Source of the DNA: Thermosipho sp. (in: thermotogales)
GTDB lineage: Bacteria > Thermotogota > Thermotogae > Thermotogales > Fervidobacteriaceae
Direction: 5' to 3'
Length of the DNA stretch: 42,269 bases
NCBI GenBank assembly: GCA_017656335.1
Contig: JACDOA010000010.1
Coordinates: forward strand, 1-42,269
Of this stretch, positions 1 through 7,615 are shown one piece after another; positions within the stretch are counted from its first letter, which is position 1; each line of letters starts with the position of its first letter. Position numbers and translations under genes: made by a program. The notes below the pieces were generated by a model. It worked only from the letters and a program-made list of their open reading frames with translations. It was not told where the DNA came from and searched no databases.

Positions 1-2
1 CA

Positions 3-110
3 TTTCCAAAAGAACTTTTAGAACATTGGATTAATGAAAAGTATAAGGAACTTAGGGAAATAAATTCTGTACCACATCCTAAGGAATTTGAAAATTATTT
101 TGATGTATAA
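3..110 (+). CDS. 3' end of an unidentified gene (partial)
   Basis: An open frame enters from the left edge and ends at TAA 108-110. The visible 35 residues are hydrophilic and end in ...EFENYFDV. They are too short to assign a family. The broken sugar ABC permease that follows on the same strand suggests this was part of a carbohydrate uptake or utilisation cluster, but that is inference from position only. Confidence 0.45.
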   Translation, partial: FPKELLEHWINEKYKELREINSVPHPKEFENYFDV

Positions 111-189
111 ATGAGATATAATTATTTTGCATTTTAATAAAGTGTTTCTATGAATTCTAGCTAATTTTCATTGTCAAAGCTATGAGATG

Positions 190-851
190 GCTTTGGAAGT
201 TAGTGATAGAAAGTTTCCATTTGAAGAACTATAATTAATTCCTTTAAAGTTGCTTCATTAACAACCGTTGGGACGGTATTTTTAAGTTCTTTGTTATTGT
301 ATAGACTTGGAAATTTAGGTTTAAGAGAATAATGCTTGTTTTGATACTTATATTAAGTATTATGATGATACCTTTTGAAGCAATAATGCTCTGTCTTTGT
401 TTTTAATCGTGGACAAAATAGGATTGCAAGATTCATATGCAGTCTTATAGTTCCACTTTTGATGAATGCTTTTGGTATTTTTATGATGAGACAATATTTA
501 ATAACATTTCCAGAAGAATTACTTGATGCTGCTAGAATTGATGGAGCAACTGAATTTGGTATATTTTGGAAAGTTATTTTTCCAAACAGTTTACCGGCAA
601 TTACAACATTAGCCATTTTAACTTTCAGGGCGCAATGGGATAATTTAATTTGGCCTTTGCTTGTTGTCCAAACTCCGGAGAAAAAAACCATACCCTTATT
701 TATAATACAATTTGCATCAGAAAAATATACTGATGAAGGTGCTTTGATGGCTGCTGCTGTAATTGCTAGTATACCAATGTTAATTTTATTTTTTAAGCTT
801 TCAAAGTATTTCTTATCAGGTGCCGAACTTTTTGCGGCACGAAAAGATTAA
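190..851 (+). pseudogene. Sugar ABC transporter permease (MalG type), frameshifted
   Basis: This is a decayed inner-membrane permease of the binding-protein-dependent sugar ABC family (MalG/UgpE-like). The intact 3' part, from about 447, carries the EAA loop that docks the ATPase (EELLDAARIDGA...PNSLPA) and ends with the typical C-terminal helix. Upstream pieces lie in successive frames: SLTTVGTVFLSSLLLY from 255, FRFKRIMLVLILILS from 314, and SLFLIVDKIGLQDSYAVL from 394, before the final frame at 447. At least three frameshifts are therefore needed, and the N-terminus is not recognisable before about 190. No intact partner permease, binding protein or ATPase lies nearby. The downstream TTG/ATG at 459/462 would give only the C-terminal half, which is unlikely to work. 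Confidence 0.85.
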
Positions 852-857
852 AATATT

Positions 858-1097
858 CTACGTTTTCAACAGTTTTTTTGCTTCATCTAAACTAGGAATT
901 TTACCTGACAAAACAATTTTTCCATTAATTGCAACTGCTGGTGTTGAAATAACACCTCTTTCAATTATTTCATTAATATCTTCAACCTTTACAATATCAG
1001 CCTCAATTCCAAGTTCTTTTGACGCAATTTCCATAATTTTGGCTGTTTGTTTACATCTTGCGCATCCACTTCCCAATATTTCTACTTTTATTGCCAT
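858..1097 (-). CDS. Thioredoxin/glutaredoxin-like small protein with CARC motif
   Basis: A 79-aa thioredoxin-fold protein with a Cys-X-X-Cys redox motif (GSGCARCKQ, near residue 12) and the cis-proline segment STPAVAINGKI. This matches the MTH895-like small thioredoxin family ('thioredoxin family protein', about 77 aa). I chose ATG 1097 because AAGGAGGTG sits about 6 nt upstream; the longer GTG at 1106 lies inside that ribosome-binding site. It is the third gene of an arsR / permease / thioredoxin operon, starting 14 nt after the permease stop. The likely role is thiol redox support for the permease or its substrate, but the substrate is not known from sequence. Confidence 0.85.
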   Translation of the reverse strand: MAIKVEILGSGCARCKQTAKIMEIASKELGIEADIVKVEDINEIIERGVISTPAVAINGKIVLSGKIPSLDEAKKLLKT

Positions 1098-1110
1098 GAA
1101 AAACACCTCC

Positions 1111-2196
1111 TTATATTTTTCCGTATATTAAACCAAATATTGCTGAAAAAATTACTACTAAAGAAAAATATGTAAAAGCTTTCTTTTTACCAAATAGTTT
1201 GGTAATAACTATCATACTCGGAAGACTCAGAGAATTTCCAGCCATTAATAACGCAAGTGTAGGCCCTTTTCCCATTCCAAGTTCGGTTAGAGCCTGAACT
1301 ATTGGAACTTCGGTAAGAGTTGCGAAATACATAAACATACCTATAATTGAAGCAAAAAAAGTAGAAAGAAGGTTATTTTTGCCAAGCAAAGAAGTTACAA
1401 TATTTTCAGGTAGAAGTTTAGTAAGTATTCCAGCAAAAAAAACTCCTATAAACAAATAAGGAAGAATTTTCTTCGAAAAATCCCAGGTCTCTTCTAACCA
1501 GGATTTTGTTTCGTCTTTTTTAAATGCAAATAATGCCATAAGTGTAATGATTATACCAAGCGAGACCATTGAAAAAGTTTTAACTTTAGTGTTGATTTTT
1601 AAACCACCAATTATTAAAAAAGAAAGTTGCAATAAAAAGAAAATAATTCCTTTTGTAGAATTTGAATTATTGTCGAAATTAATAAAATCTCCACTTCCCT
1701 TTTCTTGATATAAAAATTCCATAATTAAACCAATTAAAATTGCAGCAGTAATTGTAGCAATTAATCTAGCAAGTCCTATATTCCATCCTAGAACTCTTGC
1801 AGTTAGAAAAATTGCTGCAATGTTTATAGCTGGACCGCTGAATAAAAAAGTTGATGCAGGGCCAATTCCAGCACCTTTTTTGTAAATGCCACCAAATAAT
1901 GGAAGTATTGTACATGAGCATACTGCTAAAATTCCACCACTAATTGCTGCAACTGGATAAGAAATTATTCGTTTCGCATTAGGTCCCAAAAGTTTTAAAA
2001 TTGCTTCTTTTTTTAACATTACGGTTATTGTTCCAGCTATGAAAAATGCTGGAACTAAACAAAGCAAAACATGTTGTCGTGCGTACTCCTGAAGCATATA
2101 AAAACCATTCAAAATACTTTGACTTATCGTTTCTGATTGGAAAGGAACGAAATAAAAAATAAGGAAAATAAGTAATATAGTGATGAATTCTTTCAT
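1111..2196 (-). CDS. ArsP/DUF318-family membrane permease
   Basis: A 361-aa polytopic membrane protein of the permease family PF03773 (ArsP_1, formerly DUF318). It has eight or more hydrophobic segments in two halves separated by a charged linker (about residues 165-180). The family-typical cysteine motif AVCSCTILPLFGG lies near residue 92, followed by GPASTFLFSGPAINI; the second half has TEVPIVQALTELGMGKGP and AGNSLSLPSMIV. Members export organoarsenicals or other thiol-reactive solutes, but many are uncharacterised. The ATG overlaps the arsR stop by 4 nt (ATGA), indicating translational coupling, and the thioredoxin-like gene follows 14 nt downstream. Export of a metalloid or thiol-reactive compound under ArsR control is likely; the specific substrate is inference. 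Confidence 0.85.
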   Translation of the reverse strand: MKEFITILLIFLIFYFVPFQSETISQSILNGFYMLQEYARQHVLLCLVPAFFIAGTITVMLKKEAILKLLGPNAKRIISYPVAAISGGILAVCSCTILPLFGGIYKKGAGIGPASTFLFSGPAINIAAIFLTARVLGWNIGLARLIATITAAILIGLIMEFLYQEKGSGDFINFDNNSNSTKGIIFFLLQLSFLIIGGLKINTKVKTFSMVSLGIIITLMALFAFKKDETKSWLEETWDFSKKILPYLFIGVFFAGILTKLLPENIVTSLLGKNNLLSTFFASIIGMFMYFATLTEVPIVQALTELGMGKGPTLALLMAGNSLSLPSMIVITKLFGKKKAFTYFSLVVIFSAIFGLIYGKI

Positions 2197-2498
2197 TTAA
2201 CTTCTTCCTCCTTTTCTAAAGACAAAAAGTTTAAAATTATTTCTATAACTGGAGTCTTGATTAAGTGATAGAAAACCATATTACCTTTTTTTTCATCCTT
2301 TATAAAACCAGTATTTCTTAAAATTGCAAGATGTTGGGAGAGATTAGGCTGACTAACATTAATTTTCTCAAGTAATTTACAAACACAATGTGGTTTTTCT
2401 GAAAGATATTTTAAAATTTTCAAACGTGTTGGATGTGCTAGAATCTTTAAAATATCAGTGAATTCTTCTGGTGATAGTTTAAAAGAGTTTTCAAACAA
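2193..2498 (-). CDS. ArsR/SmtB-family metalloregulator
   Basis: A 101-aa winged-helix repressor. It shows the family signature LAHPTRLKILKYLSEKPHCVCKLLEKINVSQPNLSQHLAILRNTGFI split over residues 20-66, with a Cys-Val-Cys pair (CVC, about residues 38-40) just before the recognition helix. That is the position of the As(III)/Sb(III) site in classical ArsR. The wing (KKGNMVFYHL) is intact. The start is TTG 2498, set by AGGAGGGA 7 nt upstream. It is the first gene of the operon and overlaps the permease start by 4 nt. A perfect 12-bp palindrome inside its promoter spacer suggests autorepression relieved by a thiophilic ligand. Confidence 0.9.
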   Translation of the reverse strand: MFENSFKLSPEEFTDILKILAHPTRLKILKYLSEKPHCVCKLLEKINVSQPNLSQHLAILRNTGFIKDEKKGNMVFYHLIKTPVIEIILNFLSLEKEEEVK

Positions 2499-2531
2499 GA
2501 TATCCCTCCTTTGTGAAATATTTCATTTATA

Positions 2532-2560
2532 ATTATATAAAAATATTCGAATATCGTCAA
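2532..2560 (-). promoter_or_regulatory. Promoter of the arsR operon with a palindromic operator
   Basis: On the minus strand TTGACG (2560-2555) is separated by exactly 17 nt from TATAAT (2537-2532). A perfect 12-bp palindrome, ATATTCGAATAT, occupies 2543-2554 inside the spacer. That placement would let a bound dimer block RNA polymerase, as expected for ArsR-type self-repression. The promoter match is direct; the operator role is inference. Confidence 0.8.
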
Positions 2561-2610
2561 TAGAAGTATAAAATTTAAAATGTTTTTAATAAAAATATTT
2601 ACATTACTTT

Positions 2611-3306
2611 CTAAAAAATACCTTTTAAAATTCTTTTTCTTTCATCATTATCGAATTTTTCGATAGCGTATCTTATTGTAGTTCTGGATAGATTATTATA
2701 GTGTTTTTTTAAAAAATCAATTAGTAATTTTTTATTTTTCTTTCCTATTTCTCTTAATGTCCAACCAACTGCTTTGTTTATTAAATCATGTCTTTTTTTT
2801 GAAATTAAAATTTCTGCTATTTTTATTGCATCGGAAAAATCACCTTTTTTAATATAGTAGAATGTTGTTAAAATTGATATTCTTTGTTTCCAAATATTTT
2901 CTGAATTTGCAAATTCATATAATAATGACTTATCCTTGTTTTTTAGATAAGGACCTAAAATTTCTGGAGCAGAACCATCAACTAAATCCCAATTGTTGAC
3001 TTTATGAATATTTTTTAAATATATTTGTACGCATTTTTCTAGGTCTGTTTTTGATTTTATAGATAAAATTAAAAGTGCTAGAACTCTTTCTTCATGAAAT
3101 TTAGAATTTAAAAGTTCTTCAATTTCTTCAAAAGAGATGTTTGAATATTTTTTTGCTAGTTTTCTTAAAACTGGCATATTTATTCCAAGAAATTCATCTC
3201 CTTCTCCATATCCCCCAGGAAAAGCTTTAAAGTATTTTTTGGCAAATTTAGCTTTTTCTTTATTTTCAAGTTTTTTAATTTCCTTTTTAATATCTATAAG
3301 TGTCAA
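2611..3306 (-). CDS. AlkD-like DNA alkylation repair protein
   Basis: About 231 aa of HEAT-like helical repeats, matching the DNA alkylation repair family (COG4912, AlkD; alkylpurine glycosylase fold). Family signposts are KKYFKAFPGGYGEGDEFLGI near the N-terminus, where AlkD members have a 'K.Y.K..Y.FLGV' segment, then NNWDLVDGSAPEILG at about residue 108 (conserved W-D dyad) and NKAVGWTLREIGK at about 184. The SD AAAGGAG is only 2 nt from ATG 3312, so TTG 3306 (spacing 8 nt) looks like the better start; the difference is two residues. It is monocistronic and divergent from the esterase remnant. Function as a repair glycosylase is a family-based call. Confidence 0.85.
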   Translation of the reverse strand: MTLIDIKKEIKKLENKEKAKFAKKYFKAFPGGYGEGDEFLGINMPVLRKLAKKYSNISFEEIEELLNSKFHEERVLALLILSIKSKTDLEKCVQIYLKNIHKVNNWDLVDGSAPEILGPYLKNKDKSLLYEFANSENIWKQRISILTTFYYIKKGDFSDAIKIAEILISKKRHDLINKAVGWTLREIGKKNKKLLIDFLKKHYNNLSRTTIRYAIEKFDNDERKRILKGIF

Positions 3307-3385
3307 ATTCATCACTCCTTTTGATAGATTAATTAATATTTTTTAAGTAAATGTGATAAAATTTGATATAAAAGAGGTGGTTAAT

Positions 3386-4112
3386 TTGAATTATTTAGAA
3401 TTATTTAAAGCTTTTGAATATAAAGATGAATTTATAACTCTTCCTTATAGATTATACACTCCCAATTTTGATAAAAGCAAAAAATACCCATTGGTTGTAT
3501 TTCTACATGGCGCTGGTGAACGTGGTAAAGATAATGAAAAACAAATTACTGCAAATAAAGGTGCTGTTATTTGGGCAACCCCAGAAGTTCAATTAAAAAA
3601 TCCTTGTTTTATCGCCTCAATGTCCTGAAAATGGATGGTGGGGCAGATGTAATAAGAATGAGCTTATTTTTGAAGCTAATTCACTTTTATATACTGTTAT
3701 GTTGTTGATTAACAAAATAAAAGATGAATATCCAATAGATCCTAATAGAATTTACATTACTGGTCTTTCTATGGATGGGCTTGGGACTTTGACATTACTC
3801 TCTGAATTTCCCGAAAAAATTGCTGCGGATGTGGTTGTGTGTGGTGGAGGCGACTTGAATAAAGTTTCAAAATATAAAGATATTCCTCTATGGTTGTTTC
3901 ATGCTGAAGATGATCCGGTGGTTCCTGTAGATTTTTCAAGGAATATTTTTAAAAAAATTAAAAGTTTTGGTGGAGATGTTAAATATACAGAATAACCAAA
4001 TGAGCTACTTCTATCAAGAAAATTAAATCCTCATGCATCGTGGGTTTTAGCGTATGAAGATAAGGTAATGATAAATTGGCTTTTTTCACAGGTAAAAAAT
4101 CAAGAGAGGTGA
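3386..4112 (+). pseudogene. Alpha/beta-hydrolase (phospholipase/carboxylesterase family), broken
   Basis: The N-terminal part reads MNYLELFKAFEYKDEF... with the oxyanion segment FLHGAGERGKDNEKQ and hits a stop at 3628. A one-base shift near 3610 restores SPQCPENGWWGRCNKNEL and the central part with ITGLSMDGLGTLTLLSEFPE, which ends at an in-frame TAA (3993-3995). The same frame then continues with HASWVLAYEDKVMINWLFSQ to 4112. So there is one frameshift and one nonsense change. The nucleophile elbow should be G-X-S-X-G but here reads GLSMDG, losing the last Gly. The family is the secreted or cytoplasmic esterase group with HGAGERG and HNSW motifs. TTG 3386 is the likely start (GAGGTGG upstream). 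Confidence 0.85.
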
Positions 4113-4116
4113 TTTT

Positions 4117-5280
4117 ATGATAGATTCCATATTTTTAATTATATTTTTATCATTAAGTTTTTTAGTTGGGCTTTTTATAGGATACAAATTTGGTTATAAG
4201 AATGGTAAAAGTGATAAAAATACGGAAGAAATATCTTCCCAACTTTCTATAATTAACAATCTTTCAATTCAGATAGCTGAATTAAAAGCTAAATATGAGG
4301 AAATTGAAAAAGCTAGATTAGAAGCTGAAAAACAAAGAGAGAAATTAAATGAGGAAAAGGATAAAAGATTTAAAGAGTTTATAGAAAACACACACAAGCT
4401 ATTTTCTGAATTAAGTGAAAAAACCATAAAAATAGACGAGCAGAAAGATAAAAGAATAAATGAACTAGTTGAACAAATGAGAAATTTCTTTGAAGAACAG
4501 AAAAAAAGTACAGAAAAATTTTTAATTGAACAGGGAAAATCAAGAGAAGAAATTGAAAAAAGAAGAGATGCACAGATAGAAGACATGAAAAGAATGATCT
4601 CTATGTTTACAAAAACAGTTTCTGGAACCAAAACCCGTGGTATGACTGGTGAGGTTCTTTTAAAAAATGCACTTAAAGAATCAATAAAAGTAGGATTAAT
4701 TAAAACAAATTTAAAAACTGAGAATGGAGAAGTAGAATTTGCCTGGGATCTTGGTGACGGAAAATATATTCCAATTGATTCCAAACTTCCAGATGTTTTT
4801 GAGCTTTTACGTAGATATAATGAAAAAGAAGATATAAACGAAAGAGAAAAGCTCAAAAAAGAAATTATAAATAAAGTAAAAAAAGAAATTCAAAGGGTTC
4901 AAAAATATCAAAATCTTTTGAATACCATAGATAGCTGCATTTTAGTAGTACCGGAAGCCATTTTAGAGGTTGCGCCAGAATTAGTTGGTTTGGGTCGCGA
5001 AAACAATGTGTTTGTATGCAGTTACAAAGATGTCTTTGTCATAGCTCATACATTGCAGGATAAATATATAAGGCTTAAAGAAGAGGGAGATATTGGAAAA
5101 TATAAGCAAATAGTTTCTTCTTTGTTCCAAATTCTTGAAAAAATTAACAAAAAAACATCTGCTATCGATAGAGCATTAGCAACTATTCGAAATGCAAATG
5201 ATGATATTAAGGAAAATATTATGAAAGCTAGAAGTATTGAATTGAAGAAGATAGAAAGTCAAGAAGAAAAAATTGAGTAA
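4117..5280 (+). CDS. rmuC: RmuC-family DNA recombination protein
   Basis: A 387-aa protein with an N-terminal membrane helix (residues 4-24), a long coiled coil (about 35-155) and a C-terminal RmuC domain. The domain shows GTKTRGMTGEVLLKNAL near 170, GKYIPIDSKLPDVFELLRRY near 212 and LVVPEAILEVAPEL. RmuC is thought to be a PD-(D/E)XK-type nuclease-like factor that limits inversions between short repeats; its biochemistry is poorly known. The ATG has GAGAGGTGATTTT upstream, and the SD overlaps the stop of the dead esterase frame. The EEP-fold gene follows 18 nt later, so the two probably share a transcript. The length is normal for the family. Confidence 0.92.
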   Translation: MIDSIFLIIFLSLSFLVGLFIGYKFGYKNGKSDKNTEEISSQLSIINNLSIQIAELKAKYEEIEKARLEAEKQREKLNEEKDKRFKEFIENTHKLFSELSEKTIKIDEQKDKRINELVEQMRNFFEEQKKSTEKFLIEQGKSREEIEKRRDAQIEDMKRMISMFTKTVSGTKTRGMTGEVLLKNALKESIKVGLIKTNLKTENGEVEFAWDLGDGKYIPIDSKLPDVFELLRRYNEKEDINEREKLKKEIINKVKKEIQRVQKYQNLLNTIDSCILVVPEAILEVAPELVGLGRENNVFVCSYKDVFVIAHTLQDKYIRLKEEGDIGKYKQIVSSLFQILEKINKKTSAIDRALATIRNANDDIKENIMKARSIELKKIESQEEKIE

Positions 5281-5298
5281 AATAAAAGGGGTGAATTT

Positions 5299-6384
5299 AT
5301 GGGGAAAAGAATTAGTAAAAAAAGAAGCGCTTTGAAAACTTTTGTATTTTATTTTTTAATAATTTTGGGAATATTTTTAACTTATTTGATTGGAGTTATA
5401 TTGTTAGGAACTTTCACTGATTACAAACCTAAAAGTGTTGAAAATTTAGATGTAAAAAATGTTTCTAATATTACTTTAGATTCTTCATCTCTAGTAATAT
5501 TTGATTGGAATATTGGATATGCGGGACTTGGTAAAGAAATGGATTTTTTTATGGATGGAGGTAAAACTTCAGTTCCACCTAAAAAATATGTAGAAAAATA
5601 TTTAGCAGGAATAGCAAATACAATTTTAAGAAATAAAGCGGATATCTACTTATTACAGGAGATTGATAGAAATAGTAAAAGATCATATTATATTGACGAA
5701 CTTGAATATCTAATAGATAATATTTTTGATGATCAATACAATGTTGTGTTTGCTTATAATTATAAAGTTTCTTTTGTTCCAGTTCCATTGTTTAAACCAA
5801 TGGGAAAAGTAAGCTCTGGACTTTCCACTATCTCAAAATATGTGATTCTTGAAGCAAAGAGAATTTCTTTACCTGGAGAATATTCATGGCCTACTAAGTT
5901 ATTTCAGCTGGATAGATGTTTGTTGCTTACTCGCTTTGCTACGTATAATGGGAAAAATTTAGTTGTTTTGAATATTCATCCCAGTGCATATGATTCTGGT
6001 GGAAAGTTGAGAAAACAACAACTTGATTATATTTTGAAGGTTGCAAGTGATGAATATGAAAAAGGAAATTATGTAATTATTGGAGGAGATTGGAATAGTG
6101 AATTAGTTGAAGATAGTAATTTTGAATATACAGAAACAAAACCAGAATTCTATGTTGAATTGCCTGAATTTTTAAAACTTCAAGGTTGGAAATGGGCTTT
6201 TGATAAAACTGTTCCGACAAATAGATCAGTTAGTGCTCCATACGAAGAAAACAAAACATTTGTTACAGTAATTGATGGTTTTTATGTATCTCCAAATATA
6301 GATGTAGAATGGGTTAAAAATTTAGATTTACAATTTGAAAATTCTGATCACAACCCAGTTGTGATGAAAGTTATTTTAAAGTAA
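5299..6384 (+). CDS. Membrane-anchored endonuclease/exonuclease/phosphatase-fold protein
   Basis: A 361-aa protein with a basic N-terminus, one membrane helix (about residues 14-36) and an extracytoplasmic EEP domain (the DNase I / inositol phosphatase / sphingomyelinase fold). Catalytic signposts are visible: FDWNIGYAG (Asn), LLQEIDRN (metal-ligand Glu), NIHPSAYDSGG (His), GGDWNSE (Asp-X-Asn) and NSDHNPV (Asp-His dyad). The active site therefore looks complete. The substrate may be nucleic acid or a phosphodiester of a lipid or sugar; sequence alone does not decide. It follows rmuC by 18 nt with AAAGGGGTGA as SD. Confidence 0.85.
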   Translation: MGKRISKKRSALKTFVFYFLIILGIFLTYLIGVILLGTFTDYKPKSVENLDVKNVSNITLDSSSLVIFDWNIGYAGLGKEMDFFMDGGKTSVPPKKYVEKYLAGIANTILRNKADIYLLQEIDRNSKRSYYIDELEYLIDNIFDDQYNVVFAYNYKVSFVPVPLFKPMGKVSSGLSTISKYVILEAKRISLPGEYSWPTKLFQLDRCLLLTRFATYNGKNLVVLNIHPSAYDSGGKLRKQQLDYILKVASDEYEKGNYVIIGGDWNSELVEDSNFEYTETKPEFYVELPEFLKLQGWKWAFDKTVPTNRSVSAPYEENKTFVTVIDGFYVSPNIDVEWVKNLDLQFENSDHNPVVMKVILK

Positions 6385-6453
6385 GATTTTACCAAAAATA
6401 AAGTATGAGCCATTTGATTTGAAAAATTCAACTATGAAAAAGGGGGGATTTTT

Positions 6454-6612
6454 ATGGCAAAAAGTGGATTAATTGTAGGAGCAACAACTTTAATAGGATT
6501 GGGAGTAGGTTTTATTTTATTACCCAAATCTGGATTGTACTTTGTAGCTTCTTTGTTTATTGGAATAGGAGTGGGTCTTTTGATTGAGTATATTCTAACA
6601 CTAAAAAAATAA
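6454..6612 (+). CDS. Small two-helix membrane protein, 52 aa
   Basis: A short open frame with an excellent ribosome-binding site (AAGGGGGGA, 6 nt before the ATG). The product has two hydrophobic segments (about residues 5-23 and 29-47) separated by LPKSG, and ends in KK. Glycines are regularly spaced in both helices (GLGVG, GIGVG), suggesting tight helix packing. It lies 69 nt after the EEP gene on the same strand. I do not recognise a family. The strong SD and coherent hydrophobic design argue that it is real. Confidence 0.7.
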   Translation: MAKSGLIVGATTLIGLGVGFILLPKSGLYFVASLFIGIGVGLLIEYILTLKK

Positions 6613-6953
6613 AGATTTTTTATGACTAAATTTAATTCAAAATGTAGAAAAGGTTTGGGATAAGGTTATTATAGGTCAAGGATGTTGTTATTAATAAATG
6701 AATAAAAATTAACAAATAAAAATTATCCGAAGTTTTATGATGAGAAAGAACGAATAAATGTGATGAAAACTAAAGAATTTTTTGTTAAAAACCTTTTAGT
6801 TAGTAAATCGAAAAAATATCTATAAAAAGACAATATCCTTGTTGTAGAAAAAAGAGAAATGTAAGAAATCAAATACTAAAGAATAGTTTAAAAAATCATT
6901 GAGGCAAGAATAATGTAAATGGTAAAATACGAAAAAAAAAGAGGAAAATAAAG
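6613..6953. other. Intergenic, AT-rich, no intact gene
   Basis: About 340 nt without a supported gene. Short open pieces on the plus strand (for example FYDEKERINVMKTKEFF at about 6740) are interrupted by stops and match nothing I recognise. It borders the insertion-sequence remnant to the right. Confidence 0.5.
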
Positions 6954-6975
6954 ATGTACAAAATTGTACATTAAT

Positions 6976-7004
6976 GGTATCCTTCTTTTGGAAGGAGGGA
7001 TACC
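6976..7004 (+). promoter_or_regulatory. Hairpin sequestering the istA ribosome-binding site
   Basis: GGTATCC (6976-6982) pairs perfectly with GGATACC (6998-7004). The region between holds GAAGGAGG, the SD for the GTG start at 7009. Inner TTC/GAA pairing can extend the stem. Hiding the SD in a hairpin is a known way for insertion sequences to avoid expression from read-through transcripts. Confidence 0.55.
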
Positions 7005-7008
7005 AAAA

Positions 7009-7350
7009 GTGGAAAAAATCAAACAACATTTGCAAATGTTAAGAGAGATGGATTTGAAACCTAACTTTTCTGAACTAGCCAGAATATATGGAATTGATAG
7101 AAGGACAGTAAAGAAATATTGGAACGGTTATCAGGGAAAACCTAAAACTAGAAACAAACCCAGTAAACTGGATAAGTATTTTGAAAAAATAGCAACGTTA
7201 ATTTCAATTAAAGGATTCACAATTAGAGCGGCATATGAAAGGTTGAAAGATGAAGAAGGGGGTGTGATTGGGACATATTCAAATTTTAGAAAATATGTAA
7301 AAAGGAAGGTATTGAGACCAGGAAAAGGTTCTAAAGTTCATCAAAAATAA
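7009..7350 (+). pseudogene. istA: IS21 transposase IstA, N-terminal fragment
   Basis: The frame from GTG 7009 (SD GGAAGGAGGG) encodes about 113 aa. It opens with the IstA-type helix-turn-helix: MLREMDLKPNFSELARIYG, then IDRRTVKKYWNGYQGKPKTR. It continues to SIKGFTIRAAYERLKDEEGG, the region before the catalytic domain. A full IstA is about 400-500 aa with a DDE core; this one stops at 7350, so the catalytic part is missing. The frame also opens upstream from 6964, but the SD supports GTG 7009. Confidence 0.75.
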
Positions 7351-7572
7351 TACTACTTTTTTATCTTGATTTTTATACCCAACACAGGTTTACTTGGAAG
7401 AAATTGTCTGATATCTTGCTTTAATAATATGCAAAAAAAAGCATAAACAATGAAAAACTTACCACTATAGTAGATCATTCATATAAATCTCATTAAAAAC
7501 AAAATGTAAAAAAAGTGAATGTTTGGGTCTAAGTTAAAGCTTAAATAAGCATAATATTTAGTTGGATGTTAT

Positions 7573-7601
7573 GGATGTGAGACGTACATCCGTATTTTTT
7601 T
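7573..7601 (+). terminator. Possible intrinsic terminator
   Basis: GGATGT (7573-7578) and ACATCC (7586-7591) form a 6-bp stem with a 7-nt loop, followed by a T-run at 7595-7601. It would serve plus-strand transcripts leaving the IS remnant. The stem is short, so the call is weak. Confidence 0.4.
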
Positions 7602-7615
7602 ACTTTGTAACAGTG

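Larger units (their letters stand above)
6955..7350 (+). mobile_element. IS21-family remnant (left end plus 5' part of istA)
   Basis: A TGTACAA-AA-TTGTACA dyad at 6955-6970 is followed by a hairpin and a truncated istA frame. IS21 elements commonly begin with TG and carry istA then istB. Here istB and the DDE catalytic core of istA are absent, so the element is dead. The exact left boundary is a guess. Confidence 0.55.

Noticed and set aside
353-691. Open frame of 112 codons on the minus strand
   Set aside because: It lies opposite the MalG-type permease remnant, has no SD and no recognisable sequence.
4269-4856. 195-codon minus-strand frame rich in Ser/Phe
   Set aside because: Antisense shadow of the coiled coil of rmuC; low-complexity complement, no SD.
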